From Bacillota bacterium (GTDB lineage: Bacteria > Bacillota_I > Bacilli_A > Izemoplasmatales > UBA1188), in the NCBI GenBank assembly GCA_023410715.1, contig JAEYPN010000030.1, forward strand, positions 124,001-188,000: a stretch of 64,000 nt of DNA, read 5' to 3'. Below, one piece after another: positions 8,636-17,047 of this stretch. The first letter of the stretch is position 1, and each line of letters starts with the position of its first letter. The position numbers were made by a program, and so were the translations under genes. The notes below the pieces were generated by a model. The model ran no database searches, was not told the origin of the DNA, and saw only the letters and a program-made list of their open reading frames with translations.

Positions 8636-8718
8636 AAATATATATATTTATAAAAATAACATCACAAAAATATCAAACATATTTTTGAAATCAAAAATGT
8701 TATTTATAAATATATATG
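8636..8718. repeat. AT-rich imperfect inverted repeat upstream of nothing obvious
   Basis: The gap between the GNAT pseudogene and htpG (about 370 bases) is almost pure A and T. The arms TTTATAAAAATAACAT and ATGTTATTTATAAA, each extended by an ATATAT run, face each other across about 35 bases, which themselves contain short repeats of CAAAAATATCA type. It could be a cruciform-forming spacer or a decayed mobile element. No gene is seen. Confidence 0.4.
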
Positions 8719-8727
8719 ATATATAAA

Positions 8728-8751
8728 TAAAAAAAAGGTCCAATATGGACC
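8728..8751 (-). terminator. Terminator of htpG
   Basis: GGTCC and GGACC arms with a five-base loop lie directly after the htpG stop and run into a stretch of T on the reverse strand. Confidence 0.85.
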
Positions 8752-10662
8752 TTATTTTACGGAATTAACCATTAAATTACATAATTTCTTTGAGAAATCT
8801 ACTGGATCTTTAACAGGGAATCCTTCAATTAGTAGTGCCTGATTAAATAAAATATTTGCATAATCCTTTAATCCATCAGGATTTAAATCATAAATTTTTT
8901 CAATTGCTTTAAAAATTTCATGATTTGGATTAATTTCTAAAACTTTATCGGCTTGAATATTACCACCATCAGGTAATTGATTAATAACTTTTTCCATCTC
9001 CATTGATAAGCCTTCTTTAGAAACTAAGCAAACGGGAGAGTCAGTTAAACGTTTTGAAAGTACAACATCACTAACATCTGCTTTTAAAGCTTCTTTCAAC
9101 GCATCAATTAGAGGCTTCTTTTCACTTGATAATTCCTCAAGTTTGGTCTTGATTTCATCATCAAGTAAATCCATTTCGCCTTGATTTATAGATTTTAGTG
9201 GAACATCCTGATATTTTTCAAGGATATTCATAACAAATTCATCAATATCATCAGTTAACATTAAGACATCAAAGCCTTGTTTTTTAATTAAATCCATTTG
9301 TGGCATGGCTAAAATTTTTGCTTTAGTCTTTCCAGATGCATAATAAATTGCATCTTGACCTTCTTTTTTATTATCAAGATACTCTTTTAAGGAAATTGCT
9401 TTTTCACCATTAACTGTTTCATAATATAATAAGTCAATTAATGAATCCTTACGAGCGCCATATGATTCATAAATACCATATTTGATGTTCACACCATATT
9501 TCTTAAAGAAATCACGATACTTATCTTCATCATTTTTCTTTAGCTTTTCTAATTCACTAAGAATTTTCTTTTCAATGCTTTGGGCAATCTTTGTCAAATC
9601 ACGATTTTGTTGTAAAATTTCACGGCTGATATTTAGTGATAAGTCACTTGAATCAACTAGTCCTTTTACAAATTTTAAGTAATCTGGAATTAATTCCTTA
9701 CACTTATCCATGATAAACACGCCTTTAGTATATAACTTTAAGCCTTTTTCAAACTTATCAGAGTATAGATTATAAGGTGGATTATTCGGAATAAATAATA
9801 AAGCATTATAGCTAATTAATCCTTCAACTTTTAAGTTTATTGAAAGTAGTGGATCACTAAATTCATTAAATTTTTGTTTGTAAAAATCATTTAACTGTTC
9901 TTCAGTTACTTCACTTTTGTTTTTCTTCCATAAAGGAATCATGCTGTTAAGAGTTTTTACTTCTTTAACCTCGTCATATTCTCCTTCAATAACCTTACCA
10001 TCTTGATCAAATTTTGCATTAGTTTCGATCATTTCCATTTTGATTGGGTATCTAACATAGTCAGAATATTTCTTTACTAATTCACTGATTCTATATTCTT
10101 CTAAAAATTCATCATAGTTTTCTTCATTAGCGTTAGGTTTGATTGATAAAATTATTTCCGTACCAACTGACGTCTTGTCACATTCATCAATTGTATATGA
10201 ATCAGTTCCTTTTGACTTAAAGACATAAGCTTTATCACTTAGAGGTGATTTAGTTCGCACTTCTACTTCGCTTGAAACCATAAAAGCTGAATAAAAGCCT
10301 ACACCAAATTGACCGATGATATTAACTTCATTTTTTTTGTCTTCTTCAAGTTGTTTAATAAAATCAAATGATCCAGATTTAGCGATTGTTCCTAGGTTAG
10401 TAATTAATTCATCCTTTGTAAAACCAATTCCGGTATCTGAAATTATTAATTTACGATCATCTTTTTTGATTTCAATAAATATTTGATGATTTTCATTTAA
10501 AGGAATATCTTTATTTGTCAGTGATAAATAATGATATTTATCAATTGCATCACTAGCATTAGAAATTAATTCACGTAAAAATATTTCTTTATTAGTATAA
10601 ATTGAATTTACCATTAAATCTAATAATCTTTTCGATTCTGTTTTATATAATTTTCTTTCCAC
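8752..10662 (-). CDS. htpG: Chaperone HtpG (Hsp90)
   Basis: ATP-dependent cytosolic chaperone. The true start is the GTG at 10662, 16 codons inside the longest frame, because AAGGAGG lies eight bases upstream and because HtpG proteins begin at this point (residues ERKLYKTESKRLLDLM). This gives 636 residues, the family length. The N-domain shows NKEIFLRELISNASDAIDK, IISDTGIGFTKDEL and GQFGVGFYSAF of the GHKL ATP fold; the middle domain has NISREILQQNRDL. The promoter TTGACT-17-TATACT overlaps a CIRCE-like repeat, so HrcA control is likely. Confidence 0.96.
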   Translation of the reverse strand: MERKLYKTESKRLLDLMVNSIYTNKEIFLRELISNASDAIDKYHYLSLTNKDIPLNENHQIFIEIKKDDRKLIISDTGIGFTKDELITNLGTIAKSGSFDFIKQLEEDKKNEVNIIGQFGVGFYSAFMVSSEVEVRTKSPLSDKAYVFKSKGTDSYTIDECDKTSVGTEIILSIKPNANEENYDEFLEEYRISELVKKYSDYVRYPIKMEMIETNAKFDQDGKVIEGEYDEVKEVKTLNSMIPLWKKNKSEVTEEQLNDFYKQKFNEFSDPLLSINLKVEGLISYNALLFIPNNPPYNLYSDKFEKGLKLYTKGVFIMDKCKELIPDYLKFVKGLVDSSDLSLNISREILQQNRDLTKIAQSIEKKILSELEKLKKNDEDKYRDFFKKYGVNIKYGIYESYGARKDSLIDLLYYETVNGEKAISLKEYLDNKKEGQDAIYYASGKTKAKILAMPQMDLIKKQGFDVLMLTDDIDEFVMNILEKYQDVPLKSINQGEMDLLDDEIKTKLEELSSEKKPLIDALKEALKADVSDVVLSKRLTDSPVCLVSKEGLSMEMEKVINQLPDGGNIQADKVLEINPNHEIFKAIEKIYDLNPDGLKDYANILFNQALLIEGFPVKDPVDFSKKLCNLMVNSVK

Positions 10663-10681
10663 TTTTAAAACCTCCTTAAAT

Positions 10682-10710
10682 AGTATAACACATGATTTTA
10701 GCACAGTCAA
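10682..10710 (-). promoter_or_regulatory. Sigma-A promoter of htpG
   Basis: On the reverse strand TTGACT, a 17-base spacer and TATACT, ending 19 bases before the GTG start. Confidence 0.8.
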
Positions 10711-10724
10711 TACTTGAGTGCCAA
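10698..10724. promoter_or_regulatory. CIRCE-like operator (HrcA site) at the htpG promoter
   Basis: TTAGCACAG, nine bases and GAGTGCCAA compare with the CIRCE consensus TTAGCACTC-N9-GAGTGCTAA: 15 of 18 bases with the exact spacing. It covers the -35 box, as expected for a repressor site. Confidence 0.65.
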
Positions 10725-10751
10725 TTTTAGGTAATTTTTCATTTAATTTAT

Positions 10752-10784
10752 AAAAAAACTATAAAGTGTTAATACTTTATAGTT
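10752..10784 (-). terminator. Terminator of the spoVA operon
   Basis: AACTATAAAGT and ACTTTATAGTT arms, six-base loop and a T run on the reverse strand, just after the spoVAF stop. Confidence 0.85.
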
Positions 10785-10791
10785 CAAATAA

Positions 10792-12162
10792 CTATTGTGT
10801 ACTTTTTCTTTTTGCAGGAAAACGGATAAAAACTTTAAGCAATTTCCTAAAATTGAAAGGAACTAAAGGTGATAAATAAGGTTTGTTAATTGATTTTCTT
10901 GTGGCTAAATAGATAAATATTACAATGACTCCAAAAATTAATCCATAGAAATTAAATAAAGCGATTAATATTAAAAGAATTAATTTAATAAATTTATTTG
11001 CTAAGGATAATTCATAGGATGGTGTTGAATAATTACCAATCTGACTGATAGCAACATAAAAGACAATATCTTTAACAAAATAACCAAGTTCAATCGCTAT
11101 TTCACCAATCACAATACCAGCTATTAAACCCATCGCAGTAGATATTGCATTTGGGGTATAAATTGCTGCCATCCTTAAAAGTTCAACGCCTAGTTCAGCA
11201 ATTAATATCTGTATTATAAATGGTAATAATACCTGATTTTCAATCACAAAATGATTTAGTACATTTGTAAATATATTTGGATTTTGATTTATTAAGAGCC
11301 ATAATGGAACTAGAAATATACTGATAAATACTGCCATTAACCGAATAATTTTTAAAAATGTACCAATTAATGGAGTTTGCCTAAATTCTTCCACATGTTC
11401 AAGTAGATCAAAATAAGAAACTGGACCAATAATAACACTTGGTGAATTATCAACAATGATTCCAAAATCACCTTTTGATAACTGAACAGCTAAAGTATCT
11501 GGTCTTTCAGTATATCTTAGTAAAGGGAAAGGATTGAAGCCTTGATTTGTAATTAATTCTTCAAGTTTTTTATCACTCATTGTTAACTCGGATATATCAA
11601 TATGAGCTAAGCGATATTTAATGATTTCAATTAATTCAGGATCAGCTGCCCCTTCAACATAACATAAACAAACATTAGTTTTAGAAATATTGCCAATTTG
11701 AAAACGTTCTAAGCGTAAATCATTAGAGACAAGTCTTCTTCTTATAAGCGCAGTATTGGTAATAAAGTTTTCAGTAAAACCATCGCGTGCTCCTCTAATT
11801 ACTTTTTCTGTATCTGGTTCACTGATACCTCTTGTTGGATAGTTTTTTGTATCAATCGTATAAAATTTTTCATCAGCAGAAATAATTACAATCGTTCCTC
11901 TTAGTACTTCATCAACCGCGGCATCATAATCATCAAGTACTTTTACTTGTTGATGAGGAAGCAAGTTTGGACTAAATTCTTGATTCTTTGTAATTAAGGT
12001 ATTAAGTATAATTTCAATCTGTATATCATTAACTAAACCTGAAACGTAATAAAGTGATAGCTCAAAGTTTTCAGTTTTTAATTCCCTTACACCAACGTCA
12101 AATGATTTTCCAAACCCCAATTTTTCTTCAAAGGTTTGTTTAATAAGTAAATAATTATCCAC
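10792..12162 (-). CDS. spoVAF: Spore protein SpoVAF (GerA-type membrane protein)
   Basis: A 456-residue relative of germinant receptor A subunits, found in the spore inner membrane with the SpoVA calcium-dipicolinate channel. PHQQVKVLDD and the family motif SEPDTEKVIRGARDGFTE near 113-131 lie in the soluble N-terminal part. About five membrane segments run from residue 265 to 435, and a basic C-terminus follows. Start is GTG overlapping the spoVAE stop by eight bases, so translation is probably coupled. It is the last gene of the operon, as in B. subtilis. Confidence 0.9.
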   Translation of the reverse strand: MDNYLLIKQTFEEKLGFGKSFDVGVRELKTENFELSLYYVSGLVNDIQIEIILNTLITKNQEFSPNLLPHQQVKVLDDYDAAVDEVLRGTIVIISADEKFYTIDTKNYPTRGISEPDTEKVIRGARDGFTENFITNTALIRRRLVSNDLRLERFQIGNISKTNVCLCYVEGAADPELIEIIKYRLAHIDISELTMSDKKLEELITNQGFNPFPLLRYTERPDTLAVQLSKGDFGIIVDNSPSVIIGPVSYFDLLEHVEEFRQTPLIGTFLKIIRLMAVFISIFLVPLWLLINQNPNIFTNVLNHFVIENQVLLPFIIQILIAELGVELLRMAAIYTPNAISTAMGLIAGIVIGEIAIELGYFVKDIVFYVAISQIGNYSTPSYELSLANKFIKLILLILIALFNFYGLIFGVIVIFIYLATRKSINKPYLSPLVPFNFRKLLKVFIRFPAKRKSTQ

Positions 12163-12505
12163 GAGGTTTAAAAATCAAAGCAACGACAAATGAGAAAATA
12201 ATCGCTGCCGTAATTCCTGGGGCTGTGATATCAAACATTCCCCCTAGAATTCCGACAATTCCATCTTCTTTAGCTGCCTCTAAAGCGCCATGAAGTAAAG
12301 AATGTCCAAATGATGAGATTGGTACTAAGGCACCAGCTCCAGCAAATTCAATTAACTTATCATATAAGCTAAATGTATCAAGTGCGGCACCTAAAATTAC
12401 AAATATTCCTGTAACGTGACAAGGGGTAAGTTTAAAACGATCGATTAAAAATTGTCCAGCAGCACAAATGGCTCCACCAACTAAAAAAGCATATAAAAAA
12501 ATCAT
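12155..12505 (-). CDS. spoVAE: Spore channel protein SpoVAE (SpoVAEb type)
   Basis: A membrane protein of 116 residues with about four hydrophobic helices. Family signatures are GGAICAAGQFLIDRFKLTP near 10-28, GALVPISSFGHSLLHGALEAA near 58-78 and a glycine-rich end. It is part of the SpoVA pore for dipicolinate uptake during sporulation and release at germination. The length equals that of SpoVAEb. It overlaps the spoVAD stop at a single base and spoVAF by eight. Confidence 0.92.
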   Translation of the reverse strand: MIFLYAFLVGGAICAAGQFLIDRFKLTPCHVTGIFVILGAALDTFSLYDKLIEFAGAGALVPISSFGHSLLHGALEAAKEDGIVGILGGMFDITAPGITAAIIFSFVVALIFKPRG

Positions 12506-13509
12506 TATTCCACCTCAAGTGATACTGCATGCGCTATTGCAGGAATCGTTTCTTTTTGATTAATCATAATTGGATTCATAAGCGCTCCAGTTGCACAAAT
12601 TAATACTTTTTTAAAAATTCCGTTTTTTAATCCATTTACAACGTAGCTAAATGTAACTAAGCTACTACATCCAGCACCTGATCCACCACTAAATACTGAA
12701 TCATAATCGACATCATAAACAAGTAGTCCACAATCATTATAGTTTTTTGTCATATCAAAAGGCGTATTTTTAAAAAGATCTAATAAAATATTTTTACCAA
12801 TAGTTGATAAATCACCAGTTAGAATCAAATCATATTCGCTTGGTTTGATTTTAAAGTCATTAAAATGTGTTTTTAATGTATGGAAAGCCGCAGGTGCCAT
12901 AGCACTACCCATATCAAAAGGGTCATTTTCTTCATAATCAAATATTGTTCCAATTGTTGCCTTTTTTATCATGATTTTACTTTTTTCATTTGAGACAATG
13001 GCTCCACCAGAACCGGTGACTGTATATGTGGCACTATCAGGTTTTTGCCCTCCGTATTCAGTTGGATAGCGATATTGCCTTTCAGCAGTTGCGTTATGAC
13101 TTGATGTAAAGGTTAAAACATTATTCGCAAGATAACTATCAGTAAAAGTTGACGCAATAATTAAGCCCAAGGTTGAGGTTGCACAGGCATTATAAATACC
13201 AATAAAGGGAATTTCGTAATCACGCAAAGCATAGTTGGCAATTACATTTTGATTAATTAAATCACCAGCAATGGCTAAATCGATATTATCTTTATTAATA
13301 TTAGCCTTATTTAATAATAAATCAATAACAGTTTTAACCATCTTAATTTCACATTTTTCATAAGTCTTTTCATTGTTATATAAATCGCTTATTATTTGAT
13401 CAAAGTAATGGCCTATTGGTCCATCTCCTTCTTTAGGTCCAGCGACTGTTGCACTTGCTTTTAAATAAGTATTTTCAAATAAATAGGAACTTCGTCCGAT
13501 TTTTTTCAT
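12505..13509 (-). CDS. spoVAD: Stage V sporulation protein AD (dipicolinate-binding)
   Basis: SpoVAD has a thiolase-like fold and binds dipicolinate at the outer side of the inner membrane. The 334-residue length is normal. Visible signatures are KASATVAGPKEGDGPIGHYFD near 18-38, YNACATSTLGL near 105-115 and SGGSGAGCSSL near 272-282. It starts with ATG one base after the spoVAC stop, with GAGGTG upstream. Confidence 0.95.
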   Translation of the reverse strand: MKKIGRSSYLFENTYLKASATVAGPKEGDGPIGHYFDQIISDLYNNEKTYEKCEIKMVKTVIDLLLNKANINKDNIDLAIAGDLINQNVIANYALRDYEIPFIGIYNACATSTLGLIIASTFTDSYLANNVLTFTSSHNATAERQYRYPTEYGGQKPDSATYTVTGSGGAIVSNEKSKIMIKKATIGTIFDYEENDPFDMGSAMAPAAFHTLKTHFNDFKIKPSEYDLILTGDLSTIGKNILLDLFKNTPFDMTKNYNDCGLLVYDVDYDSVFSGGSGAGCSSLVTFSYVVNGLKNGIFKKVLICATGALMNPIMINQKETIPAIAHAVSLEVE

Positions 13510-13510
13510 T

Positions 13511-13942
13511 TTACATCACCTCTAAAAAATAACGAATAAGTCCAAAGACCGCTGCAGATACTACACCAAAGGTAATAACTGATCCAGCTAGTTTAAATAA
13601 ATTAGACGCTATTCCTAAAAAAACACCTTCAGAGCGTGATTCCATCGCACTAGATGTCATTGAATTGGCAAATCCTGTTATTGGAATAATTGTTCCACAA
13701 CCTGCATATTGTCCTAGTTTATCATATATTCCCATGCCGGTTAAAATACTTGCAACCAAAATTAAGGTTACGGACATCAAAGTCTGACTAAGCTTTTTAT
13801 CGAGATTACATACTGAAAAATAAAAATAAATTAAACCCTGACCAATAATGGCTATTATTCCACCAATAATAAAACTTCTAAGGATATTTCTATAATATTT
13901 GGGTTTAATTTTGTTATTCTTGATTGTTTCTTTAATTTGCAT
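13511..13942 (-). CDS. spoVAC: Spore channel protein SpoVAC
   Basis: The start chosen is the ATG at 13942, because AAAGGAGG sits eight bases before it; the longest frame begins 16 codons earlier without a site. The 143-residue membrane protein has four helices and the family motif GCGTIIPITGFANSMTSSAMESRSEG near 83-108. SpoVAC behaves as a mechanosensitive pore in B. subtilis. It is the first spoVA gene here: spoVAA and spoVAB, which precede it in Bacillus, are absent. A terminator lies upstream, so it needs its own promoter in 13943-13988. A TGTATA element there is a weak sigma-G -35 candidate, with no clear -10. Confidence 0.92.
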   Translation of the reverse strand: MQIKETIKNNKIKPKYYRNILRSFIIGGIIAIIGQGLIYFYFSVCNLDKKLSQTLMSVTLILVASILTGMGIYDKLGQYAGCGTIIPITGFANSMTSSAMESRSEGVFLGIASNLFKLAGSVITFGVVSAAVFGLIRYFLEVM

Positions 13943-13987
13943 AATTTTACCTCCTTTAATATTTTTGTGTAAAGAAGTTTTATTATA

Positions 13988-14012
13988 CAAAAAAAAGTAG
14001 TTTTCACTACTT
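13988..14012 (-). terminator. Terminator of the spoIIA operon
   Basis: AAGTAGT and ACTACTT with a GAAA loop, then eight T on the reverse strand. It overlaps the last codons of the sigma-like gene and separates spoIIA from spoVA. Confidence 0.85.
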
Positions 14013-14417
14013 GTTTTTAAATATTTGCTCGTATCTTTTTTTTAATTCATAATAAGATAGATTTGTAATTTTTGCTATATCCTTTAAATACATTTTTCTT
14101 TCATAGCGTAAATGAACAAGAATCTCATCGCTTTTTTTTAGATCTGCCTTAAAAGATTTTATTCCTGGATCATCTTTTACCTTATTGATTAATTTATCAT
14201 TCAAAAGAAGCATTTCTTCTTCTTTTTGTTTTGCTTTGATTAAAGCATATTTTATTCGTCTTTTAACAAAACTTTCATTAGAACGTGAATTTTTTAATCC
14301 CATAATCGCCATTAATCCAATCTGACAGTAATCTTCCTGATCTTTATTTATTTCTAACTCTTCTATAACTTCACTTACTAAGCTATAGTAATAATCAAAT
14401 TCACTAATTGAATGCAA
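14007..14417 (-). CDS. Miniature sigma factor in the sigF position
   Basis: Only 136 residues, against about 250 for sigma-F. Residues about 26-66 (EDYCQIGLMAIMGL, then FVKRRIKYALIKAKQ) match sigma region 2, where family members read DLxQxGxxGLxxA and then a recognition helix. Residues about 96-133 (DEILVHLRYERKMYLKDIAKITNLS, then YYELKKRYEQIF) match region 4 with its helix-turn-helix. Region 3 and most of region 2.3 are missing, with a charged linker between. The start is a TTG overlapping the spoIIAB stop by 14 bases; no ATG exists before residue 36, so coupling is likely. Gene order spoIIAA-spoIIAB-X-spoVAC makes it the positional sigma-F. Sigma function is inferred. It may also be a decayed sigF. 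Confidence 0.65.
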   Translation of the reverse strand: MHSISEFDYYYSLVSEVIEELEINKDQEDYCQIGLMAIMGLKNSRSNESFVKRRIKYALIKAKQKEEEMLLLNDKLINKVKDDPGIKSFKADLKKSDEILVHLRYERKMYLKDIAKITNLSYYELKKRYEQIFKNK

Positions 14418-14826
14418 GCTTTTTATACATGATTACTGCGGTTCCAACGTCTTTTTGGGAAATAATCTCTACATCATCTGATAAAAGTTCAATGATTGTT
14501 AAACCTAAACCGGCTCTTTCTAATGAAGATGATTTTGAATAAAGTGGCTCTTTGGCTTCCTCAATATCATCGATTCCCACGCCTTTATCGATCACTTCAA
14601 TTCTAAGCATTTCATCTTGACATTCCATTTTTAATGTAACTAACTTTTCAGCATTTAGTAAATAACCATGGATTATCGCATTAGTAACGGCTTCAGAGAC
14701 TATAATTTTAACTTCATTAATTAAAGAAACTGGCGGATCAAGTTCTAAAAGAAAAGCTTGTGCTAGTGATCTGGCTAGAATCACATTTTCGGTTTTTGCC
14801 ATAAAATCAATACTAAATTTGTTCAT
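14404..14826 (-). CDS. spoIIAB: Anti-sigma-F factor / kinase SpoIIAB
   Basis: GHKL-type serine kinase that holds sigma-F inactive and phosphorylates SpoIIAA. The 140-residue length is normal. Signatures are EVKIIVSEAVTNAIIHGY near 38-55 (N box), VIDKGVGIDDIEEAKEPLYS near 78-97 and LERAGLGLTIIELL near 102-115, all as in SpoIIAB. Start ATG overlaps the spoIIAA stop by 14 bases with GGAGATAGGG upstream. The kinase motifs look intact, which suggests that its sigma partner is still used. Confidence 0.93.
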   Translation of the reverse strand: MNKFSIDFMAKTENVILARSLAQAFLLELDPPVSLINEVKIIVSEAVTNAIIHGYLLNAEKLVTLKMECQDEMLRIEVIDKGVGIDDIEEAKEPLYSKSSSLERAGLGLTIIELLSDDVEIISQKDVGTAVIMYKKLAFN

Positions 14827-15169
14827 ATTTTAACCCTATCTCCTCAAAATGATAATTTGCTTTCTCAATTTCACAAATCTTGTAAACACCTGATAACATT
14901 ATTAATTTTTCAATCATTGGATTCAGATTATAAAGTATTATTTTCCCCCCAATTGATTTTAAATAGTTATAGCGGCCAATAATAAAACCAATCGCACTAC
15001 TATCAATGAATGTGCATTTGCTCATATCAATTGCTAAAATGTTTAAAGAATAACTTGATAATAGTTCAGTTACATTGGTGCGTAAATCAGCCGTGTAATG
15101 TTGATCAAACTCACCTTCTAATTTTAGGACTAATGTGTTTTTATTAATTTTAATTTTACTCTTAAGCAC
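14813..15169 (-). CDS. spoIIAA: Anti-anti-sigma factor SpoIIAA
   Basis: STAS-domain protein of 118 residues that releases sigma-F from SpoIIAB when unphosphorylated. FIDSSAIGFIIGRY near 54-67 carries the phosphorylatable serine (D56-S57-S58, the second serine by homology). Start GTG with GAGGTGAG just upstream. The region before it has a GAAT box (15203-15206, reverse strand) with a CGAAA element about 11 bases further up, a weak match to a sigma-H promoter as known for spoIIA. Confidence 0.93.
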   Translation of the reverse strand: MLKSKIKINKNTLVLKLEGEFDQHYTADLRTNVTELLSSYSLNILAIDMSKCTFIDSSAIGFIIGRYNYLKSIGGKIILYNLNPMIEKLIMLSGVYKICEIEKANYHFEEIGLKYEQI

Positions 15170-15300
15170 AATCTCACCTCATGGACAATCATACTCTAAA
15201 TTATTCATAAAAAAAGGCTTTCGACAAAAATAGAAAAAAACACCAACAATTAATTTTAACAAAAAATCATTTATTTATAAGATATAAATAAAATAAAAAG

Positions 15301-15327
15301 AAAAAAGGTCGAATAATCGCCTTTTTT
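15301..15327. terminator. Bidirectional hairpin after the SRAP gene
   Basis: AAAAAAGG and CCTTTTTT flank TCGA/TCGC bases with an ATAA loop, directly after the SRAP stop on the reverse strand. Confidence 0.75.
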
Positions 15328-15328
15328 G

Positions 15329-15895
15329 TTAGATTGACTCCTGATACTTTAAATTATTATTATTTATATAATATGTAATATCGTATTTACCTTCTAGATA
15401 TTCATTTGCTTTATCATAAGCAATAATGAGAGGCATTCTTTCATGAATAAACTTGATGTTAGGATCTGCATCCTTGGTTAAAATCGTATAGACATCACCA
15501 TCTTTTTCTTCTTTTATGATTCCTGCTAAAAACATTATTTTATCATCATGTATTGCATATTTAAACTTTGAATTCGCTTTTTTTTCCCACTCATAATAGC
15601 ATTTTGCTGGAACTAAACAGCGGTTAGATTTAAAATGTTCTTTAAAAAAAGCACTAGTGTTTACTGATTCGCTTCTGGCGTTAAAAATAATTTGGCTTCC
15701 ATCCCATTTTGTAAATCCCCATTTACAGATGCGATAATTTTTATTCTTATCAATAATTGGAGCTAAATTTAATGGATAAACATCTTTTCCAAAATATTTT
15801 TTTTCTTCTTCATTAATACGAATTGAAATTTCATGTAAAATTTCTTTGATTTCTAGTACTTCTTCTTCCGTATTAGCTTTATATCTCCCACACAT
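15329..15895 (-). CDS. SRAP-domain protein (YedK/HMCES type)
   Basis: Forms a covalent thiazolidine bond with abasic sites in single-stranded DNA and shields them. Cys2 directly after the initiator Met is the catalytic nucleophile (MCGRYK). NARSESV near 79-85, CLVPAKCYYEWEK near 95-107 and HERMPLII near 152-159 complete the active site. The 188-residue length is somewhat short but typical. Start ATG with GAGGAAGG upstream, four bases after the dinB-like stop, so it is the last gene of a sigma factor-polymerase-SRAP operon. Confidence 0.9.
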   Translation of the reverse strand: MCGRYKANTEEEVLEIKEILHEISIRINEEEKKYFGKDVYPLNLAPIIDKNKNYRICKWGFTKWDGSQIIFNARSESVNTSAFFKEHFKSNRCLVPAKCYYEWEKKANSKFKYAIHDDKIMFLAGIIKEEKDGDVYTILTKDADPNIKFIHERMPLIIAYDKANEYLEGKYDITYYINNNNLKYQESI

Positions 15896-15899
15896 ATTA

Positions 15900-17042
15900 T
15901 TACCTTCCTCGATTAAAATTTAGGCTAATTTCACCATATTTATTTTCTAAAGCTTGAATTTTTCTTTCTAACAAATCATCTTCATCAAAAATATTTAAAG
16001 AAATTTGTTCATAATTACTTTGTACAAGCTCACTTAAGCGAATGCCAATGCTTCTAATAGTTGTTGAAAAATCAAAGCATTCATTTAGTAAATTAATAAC
16101 CGTTAAATATATTTCCTTTGTATCATCACTTGGATGAACTAGTTTTTTTTGTTTTGAGTATTTAATAAAATTATGATCTTTTATTATTAAATTAACTACT
16201 TGTGCCTTATACTGATGCTTAATTAGTCTTTTTCTCAAGACATGACAGATGACGTATAAAAAGTCACACGCATCTTCATAAAAATTAATATCTTTTGGTA
16301 AGGTTATTGAACTACCCATGCTTTTAATTTCTTCATCATTTAAAAGATAGGGAGTAAAAAGTGTATCATTACCTTTTGCAAATTCCTGAATCATCACACC
16401 ATTTTTTCCTAAAGAGGATTTAATTTTTAATTCGTCATAATTAGCTAAATCACCAATAGTTAAAATTCCCATATTTTTTAGCTTTGTCCGAGTTTTACTT
16501 CCGACAAAAAGCAGATTAAAGGCAGGCATTGACCAAGCTATAGATTTAAAATTATCTTCACTTATAACAAATGGCTCCATCTTTTTTTGATCTGATGCAA
16601 GCTTTGCAAAGATAAAATTATAACTTATTCCTGAAGATACTTTCAAATTTAAGTTATCTTTAATTTCGTTCATGATTTTTAATGCGAGCTTGTAAGCATC
16701 ATTATAGTCTAAATCTACTTCAAGCCAGCATTCATCCATTCCATATGGATATACCTTATCTGTATATTTTTGATAAATAAGTCTAGCTTTTTTTGTAAAG
16801 TTTAAATACTTTTCATAATCAGCAATAATTAGTTTTAAACTAGGACATTTTTTGTGAGCTGAATTAATTGATTCACCTGCGATAATTCCTAATTTTTTAG
16901 CTAAATCATTACGTGATAATACAATTCCATGGCGTATTTTTGGATCACCGCATACTACCATGGGAATATTTTTAAGTTCTGGTTTATCAAGCATTTCAAT
17001 TGAAGCAAAGTAATTATTCATATCAAAATGTAGTTTAAGCAT
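15900..17042 (-). CDS. dinB: Y-family DNA polymerase (DinB-like, Pol IV)
   Basis: Translesion polymerase of 380 residues. Metal ligands are D7 in LHFDMNNYFASIE and the D-E pair in YGMDECWLEVD near 100-110. The steric-gate region YFAS, the thumb helix-hairpin-helix (LKNMGILTIGDLANYD) and the little-finger domain follow. Relatives usually read YSIDEAFLD at the second motif, so CWLEV is a less common variant. It lies 5 bases after the sigma gene and 4 before the SRAP gene. No clamp-binding motif was located with certainty; LNIFDEDDL near 357 is a candidate. Confidence 0.88.
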   Translation of the reverse strand: MLKLHFDMNNYFASIEMLDKPELKNIPMVVCGDPKIRHGIVLSRNDLAKKLGIIAGESINSAHKKCPSLKLIIADYEKYLNFTKKARLIYQKYTDKVYPYGMDECWLEVDLDYNDAYKLALKIMNEIKDNLNLKVSSGISYNFIFAKLASDQKKMEPFVISEDNFKSIAWSMPAFNLLFVGSKTRTKLKNMGILTIGDLANYDELKIKSSLGKNGVMIQEFAKGNDTLFTPYLLNDEEIKSMGSSITLPKDINFYEDACDFLYVICHVLRKRLIKHQYKAQVVNLIIKDHNFIKYSKQKKLVHPSDDTKEIYLTVINLLNECFDFSTTIRSIGIRLSELVQSNYEQISLNIFDEDDLLERKIQALENKYGEISLNFNRGR

Positions 17043-17047
17043 TTTCT

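Noticed and set aside
15200..15226. Sigma-H promoter of spoIIA as a separate feature
   Set aside because: The GAAT box is present but the -35 match is partial. It is mentioned only under spoIIAA.
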